Below are positions 1 to 9,398 of a stretch of DNA of 64,000 bases, in pieces (position 1 is the first letter of the stretch; each line of letters opens with the position of its first letter). The notes below the pieces were generated by a model. It did not search any database. It saw nothing but the letters and a program-made list of their open reading frames with translations, and was not told the DNA's origin. Source of the stretch: Tritrichomonas musculus (lineage: Eukaryota > Parabasalia > Tritrichomonadida > Tritrichomonadidae); NCBI GenBank assembly GCA_039105265.1, contig JAPFFF010000066.1, positions 558,001 through 622,000 on the forward strand, in the 5' to 3' direction. Made by a program: the position numbers and the translations under genes.

Positions 1-84
1 AGAATATTTTTTGATGTATTCGATAATGAGTTCATCAATTGTATTTACTTTTTTTACACTACCTGCTTGCTCTATTGTAAACAT
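1..84 (-). CDS. 5' end of an unidentified gene running off the left edge
   Basis: An ATG on the minus strand at 84 opens a frame with no stop down to position 1 (28 codons, beginning MFTIEQAGSVKKVNTIDEL). It is divergent from the next gene, with only 14 bp between the two start codons, the same tight divergent arrangement seen elsewhere in the window. Too little is present to name it. Confidence 0.4.
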   Translation of the reverse strand, partial: MFTIEQAGSVKKVNTIDELIIEYIKKYS

Positions 85-98
85 TTTGAATGTAATAA

Positions 99-1565
99 AT
101 GATCGCATCAAACACCAAAGATTTCATTATGCAAGAAGTTAAAAAGAAGGATTATCAAGATATGCTCATATTTATGTACGATAATAGCACCATTAATGAA
201 GCAACTAAAAAAAATATTATTGATAATATCATTAATGTTGTCAATCATAAGTCATTATATATCAAAGACGCAAAAGAAAAGCTAAAAGAGATGCTAAACA
301 AATATAAAGCTTCTCCTAAAGGAAGTAAAAGACAAAAAGCAACTTTAGCTAAAATACTTGATTCAAAAATGGATTACTTTAATGATACAACAAGATTGCT
401 TAAGCATAAAGAAGATACTCATGCTTTACCTCAAGTTGAAGAAGAAGAAGAACCTGAATTAGCAGACCACTATTATAGAAACCGAATTAGTAAAGACATT
501 GAATCGCTTAGTGATCTAATTGCACTTGATAGCAATCATATTAACGCATTACAATTGTTTTATCGTATAGCAGATGATCCTGAGAAATATTCAGTATTCG
601 ATAAACGAGATACTAATATGATTACATCTCTTGTGGAATCATTAACTAAAAACATAGATTCGCATAAAAAAGCTGCAATATCAGATAACATAAATAAACT
701 GATGCAATTTGAGAATCAAAGAAGACAAACTAATATTGAAACAATTAGAAGGATCACTGAAAACAATCTAGAAGGCGATCAATTAATCGAATCATTTAAT
801 AAAGCTTCAACTATTGATGCTAATCAGCTTAATCGATTTGGATTGATTAATGAGGATTTCACTATAGATGATCTATATAAATACTATAATTGCTCTATTA
901 ATCCTAAAGATGATTCTGACATTAGAGTAAGAAATCTTGTTTTACAATTACATGATGCAATAAGAGAAACAAATATATTTGATCAATCAGCAAAGCCCAC
1001 TAATATGAAGAAACTAAAGAGCTTAATAAAGTATATCAAAAAAAATGGCGATAGAGATGTATTTTATAATATGAATAGCGATAGTAGTGATGACATTAAT
1101 GACGCAAATCTAGAAGCTGATAATAAATATTTATCCAATAATAAAACAATGAGTAAATCCGTTTTTCATGCGCCAACTAAAGAATATCTTAGGAGAAACA
1201 AACGATATGCTAATAAAGATGATGCAGATAAAAACGATTATACACCTTTATTAGACAACGATGTTGAACTTAAAAAAGGATCTGACATAAATGAAGCCGA
1301 ATTATTAGCTAATTATATGAAGAGTGCACCAAGTGGTAAACGAACTAATAAAACAGTAGATGCATTACAAAAACGCATGAATGACTTATATATTTTCGAT
1401 AATAAACAAAGTGTTGATATTAGTAAATATTGTAGTGCACTATTTGATATTCTCATTAATGGTAATTATCGTATTAAATTCTCTCCTAAATGTGCTACAA
1501 GAGATGGTGCAGAAGCTTATTGCAAAAAAGATTTGATAAAAATGGATATCCATTATATCGATTAA
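99..1565 (+). CDS. unidentified hydrophilic Maverick-type protein, A1
   Basis: The product is 488 residues, very hydrophilic, rich in Lys, Asp and Asn, with an acidic run (EEEEEPE) near residue 115 and a predicted largely helical character. I see no catalytic motif, signal peptide or membrane segment. The start is preceded by AATAAATG, the same context used by most genes here. It lies directly upstream of, and slightly overlaps in another frame, a piece whose relative is found at the right edge of the window. A structural virion protein is the best guess because that neighbour family recurs beside packaging and capsid genes, but this is inference. Confidence 0.55.
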   Translation: MIASNTKDFIMQEVKKKDYQDMLIFMYDNSTINEATKKNIIDNIINVVNHKSLYIKDAKEKLKEMLNKYKASPKGSKRQKATLAKILDSKMDYFNDTTRLLKHKEDTHALPQVEEEEEPELADHYYRNRISKDIESLSDLIALDSNHINALQLFYRIADDPEKYSVFDKRDTNMITSLVESLTKNIDSHKKAAISDNINKLMQFENQRRQTNIETIRRITENNLEGDQLIESFNKASTIDANQLNRFGLINEDFTIDDLYKYYNCSINPKDDSDIRVRNLVLQLHDAIRETNIFDQSAKPTNMKKLKSLIKYIKKNGDRDVFYNMNSDSSDDINDANLEADNKYLSNNKTMSKSVFHAPTKEYLRRNKRYANKDDADKNDYTPLLDNDVELKKGSDINEAELLANYMKSAPSGKRTNKTVDALQKRMNDLYIFDNKQSVDISKYCSALFDILINGNYRIKFSPKCATRDGAEAYCKKDLIKMDIHYID

Positions 1566-2626
1566 TCCCTGCAAGAAGAGATACTAAAGACCCATTAGGT
1601 AATCCAATTTGTGATCTAAATGGAGATCGAGTAGAAGACATTGTCATTGTTGATACACGTGGTAAACCAGTTATTATTAATGGATTTCGACTCATAAAAG
1701 CTGATCCATATAAGAAATTATGGCAAACAGAACGCATTAAAGCTGGTGATAAAATAGAACCATTTGAAGTATGGTTAAAGAATCTCATGGGAACTAAACG
1801 CACATGGGATTACAATAAAGAAACCTGGGATACTGGTAAAATCAATGAAACAGTAGATGAGAAATTCCAGAAAGTAATCAATTCATATCAATCTGTTGGA
1901 TTATCTAAACCAAAAGTCAGCACAAGAATTACTGCAAGAAGTCTTTGGAGTTCAATCTTTGCTAAGATATGGAAAACAGTTTTAAATACTATTGCTGTAA
2001 ATGAAGAAACAAAATTCTTAGAACCATTACAATGTCTATATAGTTATTTCAAAGTATGCAGTGCAATATTTATTATACATTATGAAGCTGTATTAATGAA
2101 AACACATAAATGCACCGATTGGAATATATGGTCTAGATATAAGAAAATGCATCCTAAATCAGTAAATAGTGAATTAGGTATGATGATTCAAAATGATTAT
2201 AATTCATATATCAAACAAGTTATGCCAATAGATGGAGAAATAAATAGTGAAGTTAAAATGGATGAACAACTAATTGCAATATTAGAAGAAACAAAATACT
2301 GTATACTTAATGTAGGTCTCGGATATAAAGCAGAAAAGAAAGAACAATTTATGCAACTCATAAACTCTATAATTGGAAATAATCTAGATGAAAAATCAAA
2401 GAAGCAACTACAAGATAAATTCTGTGAAAATATTGACAAATGGATTAATAATCAAGTCGGTGGCAATTATGTTGAAATCAAAGATTTATACAAGAAATTA
2501 AGTAAACCATCTGAAGATAAAGAATATATCAGAAAAAGAGCTAAAGAAGATCTAGGCGATAAGTATACTTTAAATGAAGAATCAACTGATGACGATGACA
2601 ATGACGAAGACGAAGACGAAGCTTAA
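1490..2626 (+). CDS. Maverick protein with DxDxDG-type loop, A1 copy
   Basis: The recognisable part begins near residue 20. It shares with the gene at 63027-64000 a calcium-loop-like segment (here DLNGDRVEDIVIVD, there DLDGDGIPEVVVQ), then KPVIxNGF and an aromatic KxLW/RNAYYK segment. Such D-x-D-x-D-G loops occur in EF-hand, dockerin and FG-GAP proteins; which applies here cannot be told by eye. The C terminus is an acidic tail (DDDDNDEDEDEA). The first codons overlap the previous reading frame, so the true beginning of this piece is uncertain. Its recurrence in A1 and A2 but not in B or C marks it as a lineage-specific, probably structural, protein. Confidence 0.6.
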   Translation: MCYKRWCRSLLQKRFDKNGYPLYRLIPARRDTKDPLGNPICDLNGDRVEDIVIVDTRGKPVIINGFRLIKADPYKKLWQTERIKAGDKIEPFEVWLKNLMGTKRTWDYNKETWDTGKINETVDEKFQKVINSYQSVGLSKPKVSTRITARSLWSSIFAKIWKTVLNTIAVNEETKFLEPLQCLYSYFKVCSAIFIIHYEAVLMKTHKCTDWNIWSRYKKMHPKSVNSELGMMIQNDYNSYIKQVMPIDGEINSEVKMDEQLIAILEETKYCILNVGLGYKAEKKEQFMQLINSIIGNNLDEKSKKQLQDKFCENIDKWINNQVGGNYVEIKDLYKKLSKPSEDKEYIRKRAKEDLGDKYTLNEESTDDDDNDEDEDEA

Positions 2627-2664
2627 AAAAATATATATTAATTGTTATGGACAAGTAAATTGAT

Positions 2665-3684
2665 TCACTTATTGCTTTTTTTTGTTCCTGGCAATACGAA
2701 TCTAGTAGTATGTGCTACATTAAATGGATTATTCGTATGCTCGACTCTTAGAGGATCATAATTGGTTTGCTTGTTTTTAGCATCAGTTGGACTATCAACT
2801 AAACTACTCTTTTGTGGCTTATCATTTGAATCAAATAAACTCTTGAAATCAGTTATAGGTGGCGGTAATACTTTAGGTGGTCGTATTTCATTAGGAATAT
2901 CAATTTTAGCTTTATCAATTGATTCGATATTCACTTTTGGTTCAATATTGCCACCATCTAATGTAAATCGTGAACCACAAAGTGGCTCAGAGCATGATGA
3001 ACCACCTGAATTACCTGAATTAACAGGATAATGACGATTAACATTTAATAAAGGACTCTTGATAATAGATTGAAATATATTAAATACAGGAAATCCACGT
3101 TGCCAATCCATGAATTCGTATCTGAAACCTTTTATGTCAGAATTTTCATCACGATCACGTAATTGAACTGCTTGCCAAGCTTTTCTGAATGTACCTTTTT
3201 CGAAACATATATAGATGATAATAGGAACTAGCATAATAGTTTCATTTACTTTACCTTTTGAATCAAGTTGATAGCAATAATTATGTGTTTCTTGAAGATC
3301 GTATCTATAACTGAAATCCCCAATTAATAGCATATATGATTTATTTAAATCAGGGAATGACTTTTCAACGAAATTGATATCTGTTTTGCCATAATCAGAA
3401 TAAAGATCAACTGTTATTGTAAATAAGCGCAATAAGCTGGGGTCATCTTCGTCTTCAATATTTTTTTCGAATCTGTAATCAACTTTTTTGGGCTGCTCTA
3501 ATAATACATCATTGCCTTCTACAAAGACGAATAACTCTTGGTAATTACTACTTAAATACCGATAAACTTTCTTGTTTTCTTCATCGATATATGTATAAAA
3601 TTCATGATCATTAACAATATTGATAGCATCAAGATCATTTATATTGAGCTTTTGTTGAGGTGTCAATACTGATTTATGATTCAT
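2665..3684 (-). CDS. unidentified 339-residue protein, A1
   Basis: This minus-strand gene starts at an ATG preceded by a T-run (TTATTTTTTGTAAGATAAATG), the promoter-like context shared by most genes in the window. The N-terminal two thirds look like a mixed alpha/beta fold with many aromatic residues; residues about 215-240 are Gly/Ser-rich and the C-terminal 90 residues are low-complexity and Pro-rich. No family was recognised and no homologue is visible in B, C or A2. It is convergent with the DxDxDG-loop gene, 38 bp apart, and lies downstream of the integrase and penton-like genes on the same strand, so it may belong to the same virion or integration block. Confidence 0.6.
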   Translation of the reverse strand: MNHKSVLTPQQKLNINDLDAINIVNDHEFYTYIDEENKKVYRYLSSNYQELFVFVEGNDVLLEQPKKVDYRFEKNIEDEDDPSLLRLFTITVDLYSDYGKTDINFVEKSFPDLNKSYMLLIGDFSYRYDLQETHNYCYQLDSKGKVNETIMLVPIIIYICFEKGTFRKAWQAVQLRDRDENSDIKGFRYEFMDWQRGFPVFNIFQSIIKSPLLNVNRHYPVNSGNSGGSSCSEPLCGSRFTLDGGNIEPKVNIESIDKAKIDIPNEIRPPKVLPPPITDFKSLFDSNDKPQKSSLVDSPTDAKNKQTNYDPLRVEHTNNPFNVAHTTRFVLPGTKKSNK

Positions 3685-3703
3685 TTATCTTACAAAAAAT
3701 AAG

Positions 3704-4123
3704 TCAGTAAATAAGTAGACAACTCATGATAAATGCTGATGGTTCAATAGTATTGCCATATAAATCGGTGAACCATATTTTGTAATCTCTTTTATTATTA
3801 CTGAAGAATTCATATTTGCGATACTTTGTTTGGCGTCTATTAGCTAACATAATAAATGAATCACAATAAGCATCTAATTGAACTATATCTGAGTGCACCA
3901 TTAAGTCGCCAACAAGAAAGTCTTTTACGATTGCTCCAACATATTGCACTACAATGTATTTCTTATTATGACTCGATATGAATTCTAACGGTAAAGTAAA
4001 TTCACTAGATTGTGTATGAAAATATTTCTTTGTAATCGGCTGCTTCACATTATTTGTTGCATAATTCTTTATATTGTTCGTAAGCATTTTTTCTACAAAA
4101 AAAGGTACATCAAAGAGGATCAT
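3704..4123 (-). CDS. possible penton-like (single jelly-roll) minor capsid protein, A1
   Basis: I chose the ATG at 4123 because it lies just past the integrase stop and is preceded by TTTTAGCTTATAAA. The 139-residue product is beta-rich and ends in KIWFTDLYGNTIEPS followed by a hydrophobic strand. That ending (strand, D-x-x-G-x-x-I, strand) is what Polinton and adintovirus penton proteins show at their C terminus, and it resembles the ends of the 431- and 321-residue proteins that sit next to the integrase in C and B. A fold prediction is needed to separate a penton from another jelly-roll protein. Confidence 0.45.
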   Translation of the reverse strand: MILFDVPFFVEKMLTNNIKNYATNNVKQPITKKYFHTQSSEFTLPLEFISSHNKKYIVVQYVGAIVKDFLVGDLMVHSDIVQLDAYCDSFIMLANRRQTKYRKYEFFSNNKRDYKIWFTDLYGNTIEPSAFIMSCLLIY

Positions 4124-4124
4124 T

Positions 4125-5492
4125 TTATAAGCTAAAATACTTAATGTAATCATCGTTGAGATCATTAAATGAATTACATACAAATTTAGTATATATAATG
4201 GGCACTTCAATAATAGCTTTTTCATTATCTGTCATTGGTTTCCTACCTTTTGTAGAATCTTTTTTGTTAACCATTTGATAAGGCTTTAATAGTCTACATA
4301 TAGTGTTTCCATTACGATATTCAATAAATTCAGCTATTTCATTGAATACTCTTCTGCGCTTCTCATTTTTTTTTTGTGTTTTGCTTTTATCGAGATGCAC
4401 TAATATAATATTTCTTTTCTTGTACGATAATAAGCCCTTAAAGTGTTGCTTCTCGTGTATTTCTCTTAATTTCATTAGCATTTTACGAATATATTTCCAT
4501 TCGAGATCAATATCGTTTTGCATTTGTGATGGCGTATAATAGATCCATTTTGATGGTCTTTTAAGATTCTTATCATAGAATTTATTATCAATGTAATCAA
4601 TATTTTTGAATCGAAGTGAACCATGAGGAGTATTATTATAGTAGTCTACCATTTGTCTCATCAAATTGTAATCACTTAAGCGTCTATCATCGAGACCAAA
4701 AGCATTTCTCAAAGTTCGTATTACAGAATCAACATTCTTGTGAGATAACGCATATGGAGAACTATTAATGATGAACTTTAAAGGATAGAATTCAGTGATT
4801 GAATCAATGATACTATTATATGTTTCATTAAATATATCGTCTTGTGATACGTTAAATAGTTTGTTAATTCTTAGTCTATAATAGGAGCTTCTTTTAAGTA
4901 AATCTCTTAATGCTTCAATATTGTGCTTCACAAGAATTGCTTCTTTAGTTCTTTGCTGTAATTGCTTATCATATTTGTATTCCGCTTTAAAGATTTCATC
5001 AAGATCGAATATAAATGTTGTTTCTCCTGATGGAAATCTTATTATAACATTATTGTCTTTCATTTCGATAAATCCTGGTTCGCCATCACATTTGATTACA
5101 TTAAATAAAAACTGTGGATGCTTTATAATAATTCTCTCAAGTGCAAACCATATATGTGCTTTATCTTTAATAGGTTCTACAATTAGGTATCTTGTGTTGA
5201 CATTAATGAGAACCAAATAAATGTTCTTTTCTTTTGTTAAGTCTTTGTTGTAATAACGAATAAACATTAAATCAGCTTCCCAACAACCTGGTTCATTAGA
5301 GAAATTCGGCTTAGATAATTCTTTACATGATTTCAATTTAAAGTCTTTCACAAATGGTTCAGTTTTGATGTCGCTTTTATATACCTTCTGAAGGTAATCA
5401 TTAATGAATTTGTATTTAGATTTGAACGGATAACGCAATAATGATGGGTATTCTTTATCGTAAACACGTATTGACTTACTCATTTTTTTCAA
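4125..5492 (-). CDS. retroviral-type (DDE superfamily) integrase, A1
   Basis: The 455-residue product carries an rve-type core. The first catalytic Asp lies in CWEADLMF (about residue 75), followed by the usual strand YLVLINVNTRYLIVEPI; the second lies in KCDGEPGF; the region IRTLRNAF then YYNNTPHGSL matches the end of the core. Polintons use such an integrase to insert the linear element and make 5-6-bp target duplications. The N-terminal 60 residues resemble those of the B and C integrases (PSLLRYPFKSKYKFINDYL compared with YPYRGPAFEKHALEKGY). The core is more divergent from the B and C copies than those are from each other. A T-run (ACTTTTTTTG) lies just upstream of the start. Confidence 0.85.
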   Translation of the reverse strand: MKKMSKSIRVYDKEYPSLLRYPFKSKYKFINDYLQKVYKSDIKTEPFVKDFKLKSCKELSKPNFSNEPGCWEADLMFIRYYNKDLTKEKNIYLVLINVNTRYLIVEPIKDKAHIWFALERIIIKHPQFLFNVIKCDGEPGFIEMKDNNVIIRFPSGETTFIFDLDEIFKAEYKYDKQLQQRTKEAILVKHNIEALRDLLKRSSYYRLRINKLFNVSQDDIFNETYNSIIDSITEFYPLKFIINSSPYALSHKNVDSVIRTLRNAFGLDDRRLSDYNLMRQMVDYYNNTPHGSLRFKNIDYIDNKFYDKNLKRPSKWIYYTPSQMQNDIDLEWKYIRKMLMKLREIHEKQHFKGLLSYKKRNIILVHLDKSKTQKKNEKRRRVFNEIAEFIEYRNGNTICRLLKPYQMVNKKDSTKGRKPMTDNEKAIIEVPIIYTKFVCNSFNDLNDDYIKYFSL

Positions 5493-5543
5493 AAAAAGTA
5501 TTCACTTTGCTAGCAAATTAATGTGCAAAAAAATATTCACTTC

Positions 5544-5693
5544 TTAAATGATATTCTTGCTATCACTAAAGTATTCATCAATTAATGTATGTAGCTTATT
5601 GAGATGCTCTATTTTGATATCAACACAGTTGCCTGATTTTGTGATCTTGTAATCGCTAGTCCCAAATGATGCTTTTATGATATTCTTAATGTA
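5544..5693 (-). pseudogene. remnant resembling the C-terminal part of a KilA-N protein, A1
   Basis: A short minus-strand stretch of about 50 codons encodes a peptide (core VDIKIEHLNKLHTLIDEYF) that aligns with the C terminus of the KilA-N protein of element C (VIINKDCLARLHELVDNYF), including the preceding IKxIIK segment. It has no start codon of its own and sits between the integrase and capsid genes. I read it as a fossil scrap of a KilA-N family gene; the match is short, so confidence is low. Confidence 0.35.
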
Positions 5694-7345
5694 TTTCTAT
5701 AGCGAACTCCATTTGCGTCATTCTTTGGCATTGTCATACTATCTTCAAATTCTTTTGTGCACTGTAATGTGATTCCATCTAAATCGCCAGCAGTTAATTG
5801 ATTTTCAAAGAATCTTGCTCCTATTGTGCTAACATTTTCATCAGGAAAGTTTTTGCCACCAATATTCAAGAAGCAGTTTTGATACACAGGATTTTCAAAT
5901 ACAGTGAGATCATTATGATGCTTCGGAAACATGATAGACATTGTAGTCACATTAATTAATGGGATATTCAATGTTGATTTAATACCATTTGATGCAGGTG
6001 CAATAGGAAATGAATGATAATCTACTTTTTGAGACGGTATAATGATTCCTTCACGTAATATATTTTCAATGCCTTTTCTTGTGGATTCACATACGCCGTA
6101 TCCTTGCATGTTAGATTTACATAATGTGATCGTCATTCTGTTTACAGTTAATGTAGCTTTATTTGACGAATAATGTGAGCTCAATAACTTATTAGCTTCA
6201 GTTTTAGATACAAAATTAATGGAAACATTACCTGCAGGATGCTTTGATGAAGGTAAACCACTTGGATGTTCTTTATGATAATGAGCATTACATATTTCTT
6301 TATTGTCTTCTGTTTTTGTGATTCCTAATTCAGTGAATTCATCATCTGTGTAGCTAAATAAAAAGGTAAATGTTTCAAGTAATTCATCAACAGGAATATT
6401 TGTTGAAGCAAGTGTATACTTATCTCTTAATTCATACTTCAATTGATATTTCGTTGGTGCTGGATCAGGAGATGGATCAGGAGATGCACCTGGACCTGGT
6501 ATAACAGCTTCATTACCTATTTGTGTGAATTGATGTTTAAGATGACCATGAATAGTTATTTGTTTTAGCTTTTCGAATTCTTCTGTTGTAATGCTTTCAT
6601 TGTATTCAAGATATGCTTTCGTTTCTGCAACAGTATATGGATCAATAGCTGCCCAAACTAACCCTGCAGGCGATATTTGAAAACGTATTGATAAATCACC
6701 TATGATGCCATTAGGGAATAAATCAAATGCTTGTAATGCTAGTAAATCATCAAATGGTACATTTAAGTCGAATTCTACTTGTGATTTACCATTAGATTTG
6801 AACGAATTAATGTTAACATATGCACCTGCTACAGTTTGAGAATAATTGGATACATTTTCCCATAAACTGTGTACAAATCGTCTGCGTTTCTTTTCAGTTT
6901 CAGGTTTAACTGCAGAATATAAGAAGCCTTCTCTAATGCATTCATTTTGTTGGTATCCTACATTGACATTATTATGGAGTATCTCTAAGCGATCGAATAA
7001 TTGATTTGACGATTTAAAGCCCACAAATAGTTTGTAGAAGTTATTTGGATCATCTATTTGTTGCAATTTAGATAAATCAGTATTAAGTTGTAAATCAAGT
7101 TTAACATTAAATGTAAGGAATCCTTTGTCAACATCACTAATGAAATGATCAGGATGCGTTAATGATATTTGAGAATATTGTCCTTGATGAAATGGCGCAG
7201 GTTGGTCATGACAATCAACAGTTCTAAATGAGAAACTTCTAGTGCCATCATTAGGGTTAATCATTTCGCGCATCTTATTAAATGTTTCAAGTACATTGCC
7301 CGCTTCAATTTTATAATTATGTGCTCTTTCGTTTCGATACAACAT
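5675..7345 (-). CDS. major capsid protein (double jelly-roll, Polinton PY type), A1
   Basis: The 556-residue product matches in layout the MCPs of B and C: an N-terminal segment ending in HQGQYSQISLTHPDHFISD, the FVGFKSSNQLFDRLEI segment (WFGFKDARDAVEKYEI in C), then a charged linker and HSLWENVSNYS, a strand-rich centre, and a C-terminal block with IMFPKHHNDLTVFENPVYQN (FPLKHTHHTYFKNPKFESF in C). This shared order is what double jelly-roll capsid proteins of Polintons show. A Pro/Gly/Ser/Asp insert (PGPGASPDPSPDPAP) near residue 290 is special to this copy. The A2 capsid fragment is its closest relative in the window. It sits between the integrase and the small amphipathic protein. Confidence 0.82.
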   Translation of the reverse strand: MLYRNERAHNYKIEAGNVLETFNKMREMINPNDGTRSFSFRTVDCHDQPAPFHQGQYSQISLTHPDHFISDVDKGFLTFNVKLDLQLNTDLSKLQQIDDPNNFYKLFVGFKSSNQLFDRLEILHNNVNVGYQQNECIREGFLYSAVKPETEKKRRRFVHSLWENVSNYSQTVAGAYVNINSFKSNGKSQVEFDLNVPFDDLLALQAFDLFPNGIIGDLSIRFQISPAGLVWAAIDPYTVAETKAYLEYNESITTEEFEKLKQITIHGHLKHQFTQIGNEAVIPGPGASPDPSPDPAPTKYQLKYELRDKYTLASTNIPVDELLETFTFLFSYTDDEFTELGITKTEDNKEICNAHYHKEHPSGLPSSKHPAGNVSINFVSKTEANKLLSSHYSSNKATLTVNRMTITLCKSNMQGYGVCESTRKGIENILREGIIIPSQKVDYHSFPIAPASNGIKSTLNIPLINVTTMSIMFPKHHNDLTVFENPVYQNCFLNIGGKNFPDENVSTIGARFFENQLTAGDLDGITLQCTKEFEDSMTMPKNDANGVRYRNTLRIS

Positions 7346-7388
7346 TTATGACACAATAAAAGCTTAATACTTAAGAGTTTTTTTAATA

Positions 7389-7649
7389 ATGAAAATGGGT
7401 ATTGGAATATTCAAGAAAATGAAAAACGCTTTTAAATCAGTTGGTAATACCATTAAGAATATTGCATCAAAAGTAGGAAAAGCATTACCAAAAGTCATTG
7501 ATGTAGGTAAAAAAATAACTAGCACTGTGAGACCTATTCTTGGGGGAATACCACTTATAGGCGATGCATTAAATGCTCTTGATACAGGGCTCAATGTTGT
7601 AGACAAAGGAATGCGAATCGGTAAGAGTCTCATAAATGAAGTTAAATAA
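7389..7649 (+). CDS. small amphipathic, membrane-active-looking virion protein, A1
   Basis: The 86-residue product is rich in Gly, Lys, Ile, Val and Ala, with an amphipathic start (FKKMKNAFKSVGNTIKNIA) and a hydrophobic centre (PILGGIPLIGDALNAL). Equivalent genes lie beside the capsid gene in A2 (106 residues), C (137) and B (132), all beginning with a short Gly/Phe-rich amphipathic helix. Adenoviruses and adintoviruses carry membrane-lytic or core peptides (pVI, pX) of this general type; that comparison is based on composition and position only. It is divergent from the capsid gene, with 43 bp between starts. Confidence 0.6.
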   Translation: MKMGIGIFKKMKNAFKSVGNTIKNIASKVGKALPKVIDVGKKITSTVRPILGGIPLIGDALNALDTGLNVVDKGMRIGKSLINEVK

Positions 7650-7675
7650 ACGTAATTATATTTTTTTGAAAATAA

Positions 7676-8146
7676 ATGGAACTACAGGTGATTAATGAAA
7701 TAACTGCTGAAACAAAGACGTTTAAATCTATAGAAGAGTTCAATTTGTTCTATCAGAAGCATAAGGACGAGATGAATAAGCATACGACGCACTATTTAAA
7801 TAGGGTCTATAAGATTATCACTCCTGATGGCGACGAATATAAAATCACTAAACAGAACTGCTTAAAGGAATCCGGTAAAATAGTTGGCGGTGATATATAT
7901 CTCAGAAAAGTATTCAAAGGTAATAAACTAAAAGAACTACAAGAAGATATAATTAAAGCTGACATTGAAGTGATTAAAAATGATGTTAAACTATTTGCTG
8001 ATCAACTAAATGAACTACATATGAGAATCGATAATGTTATCCCACAAATGCAAAAACAAATTGAGCAATCAGATAAAAAAATATTAGAGCTTACATCAAC
8101 TGTGAATCAGATTGCGAAATACATTAATGATATGAATAATGTGTAG
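7676..8146 (+). CDS. coiled-coil protein conserved between A1 and A2
   Basis: The 156-residue product has an N-terminal globular part containing FKSIEEFNLFYQKHKDEMNK and a C-terminal coiled coil (residues about 95-152, heptads of Leu/Ile/Val). The 118-residue protein at 61778-62134 shares FKTVDEFNLWYSKNKEEVDK and a shorter coil, and follows the same amphipathic gene. A start in AATAAATG 26 bp after the previous stop suggests co-ordinated expression. The function is not recognised; a trimeric attachment or scaffold role is possible. Confidence 0.6.
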   Translation: MELQVINEITAETKTFKSIEEFNLFYQKHKDEMNKHTTHYLNRVYKIITPDGDEYKITKQNCLKESGKIVGGDIYLRKVFKGNKLKELQEDIIKADIEVIKNDVKLFADQLNELHMRIDNVIPQMQKQIEQSDKKILELTSTVNQIAKYINDMNNV

Positions 8147-8189
8147 TAATTTGACGATAATCTCTTAAAAAAGCATTAAAATAGCTTAT

Positions 8190-8227
8190 GGGTGATCAGG
8201 TGAATATTCACCCTAAATTGTTCACCC
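8190..8227. repeat. nested palindrome, GGTGAA type (A1)
   Basis: The inner arms GGTGAA-TA-TTCACC and the outer arms GGGTGA...TTCACCC give a nested inverted repeat. It lies 43 bp after the coiled-coil gene stop and 3 bp before the end of the convergent gene. The same design recurs in element C. Confidence 0.6.
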
Positions 8228-8230
8228 TAC

Positions 8231-8524
8231 TTATATTTTACTATTAATTGGCACTACTGAATGATTTAACGAATATGTATGAAAATTGAGCTTTTTAGTA
8301 GTTATCATTGGTGGTTCATGATTGATACTTCCTTTGAGATCTCTTTTTTTGATTATTGGTGCAGAATTAATTCTTGTACGCTCTCTTTGCATATTCAATT
8401 GGAGTCTGTCATAATAGTTCATTCGATGATCATCTCTTAATGTTCGTCGTATATGTGAATCATCTAAAACAGGTCGTTGACTTGTATTCACAAGGCCCAA
8501 GCTATGCTTGTGATTAAAAGACAT
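8231..8524 (-). CDS. unidentified basic 97-residue protein, A1
   Basis: This is a small Arg/Asn/His-rich protein with no membrane segment; the centre (DDSHIRRTLRDDHRMNYYDRLQ) is strongly charged. Its 3' end lies against the palindrome at 8190-8227, and its start is divergent from the 204-residue gene. Both starts are preceded by similar CATTTTAGTATTT sequence, so the two genes may share a control region. Position and proline-containing C-terminal half recall the 142/143-residue proteins of C and B, but no convincing alignment is seen. Confidence 0.45.
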   Translation of the reverse strand: MSFNHKHSLGLVNTSQRPVLDDSHIRRTLRDDHRMNYYDRLQLNMQRERTRINSAPIIKKRDLKGSINHEPPMITTKKLNFHTYSLNHSVVPINSKI

Positions 8525-8600
8525 TTTAGTATTTAATAAATGTCTGAATTAAGTGATTACAAGAAGGAAATAAGACATTTTAGTATTTTTTTGTAAGTAA

Positions 8601-9215
8601 ATGTCTAAGATCATGAATAAAGCACGTATATTGTCTTCAGAAAATGATGCTAGTGTGAAGCAACATCAAGAAACTAATATTGAAATCAAATTAGCGCCTA
8701 ATCAAAATCGTAATTCTCCTGTGTTATATCCTAATGTGCCGCCAGCAATGCAAGACTCTAGTAAAGCTAGTGAAAACATAAATTTTACTATACCAGAGCA
8801 GAATATGGGATCGCCAACAACGTTGGAGCCACATGGAGTGTCACAATACATGCAAGCAACAAACAGGAATATCACAGATTTAAGCAATAATTTAGAAGAC
8901 TTATCAATGAAAAACAAATTTTTAGAATTACTCGTTGAAATGTATGCTAATAATCCATTAAAGATCAACTCTTATGTAATATGTATATCGACTCTATTAA
9001 TGGATATGCTCAAATTGTTAACTGGATGTGATAAAGTTGAATTTGTAATTGAAGATGAAGAACCTAAATGCTGCTTAGCGAATACATCTAAATTACTCAA
9101 AATTGACAAAATATTGATTACTTTAGATGATAAAACAGAAGAACTCAAATATTGCTACAATCATGTATACACTGAGTTTGTTAAATATGCGATATCACTT
9201 AAGTATTGCTATTAA
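8601..9215 (+). CDS. conserved Cys-containing virion-cluster protein, A1 copy
   Basis: The 204-residue product has a disordered first half (Asn, Gln, Pro-rich) and a folded second half. That half shares with the 175-residue protein of C and the 173-residue protein of B the pattern VEhhhxxxxxxCCxxxxxxxxhxxIxIxxxxxE, then a Cys and a Y(N/T)E(F/L)VxxYxLSLK-like end. The shared Cys-Cys pair (KCCLANTSK, KCCATKANP, GCCAGKANP) is the best marker. The presence of one copy in each of A1, B and C argues for a core element function, but none is known to me. Confidence 0.6.
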   Translation: MSKIMNKARILSSENDASVKQHQETNIEIKLAPNQNRNSPVLYPNVPPAMQDSSKASENINFTIPEQNMGSPTTLEPHGVSQYMQATNRNITDLSNNLEDLSMKNKFLELLVEMYANNPLKINSYVICISTLLMDMLKLLTGCDKVEFVIEDEEPKCCLANTSKLLKIDKILITLDDKTEELKYCYNHVYTEFVKYAISLKYCY

Positions 9216-9252
9216 TAGAAGTCATTTTTGACACTTTTTAGTTGATTTTTCG

Positions 9253-9282
9253 CAAGCAAAGCTTGAGTCTTGCATTTGCAAG
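9253..9282. terminator. paired small hairpins after the 204-residue gene
   Basis: Two hairpins stand in a row: CAAGC-AAA-GCTTG and CTTGCA-TT-TGCAAG, 38 bp after the stop codon. A near copy lies at 10488-10517 after the ATPase gene. A role in 3' end formation is inferred from position only. Confidence 0.35.
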
Positions 9283-9309
9283 TCTTTTGTTGACTTGAAT
9301 TACATTTAT

Positions 9310-9335
9310 GGTGAATCTCAGGGTGAAATCTCACC
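9310..9335. repeat. imperfect palindrome, GGTGAA type (A1)
   Basis: GGTGAATCTCAGGGTGAA is followed by TCTCACC, a degenerate member of the family best seen in element C. It lies between the 204-residue gene and the 43-residue gene. Confidence 0.4.
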
Positions 9336-9398
9336 TATGCACCTCAAGCACATTTTAAGTCATTTTTGAGCTATTTTATACTGTTTTCTTCAATTGAA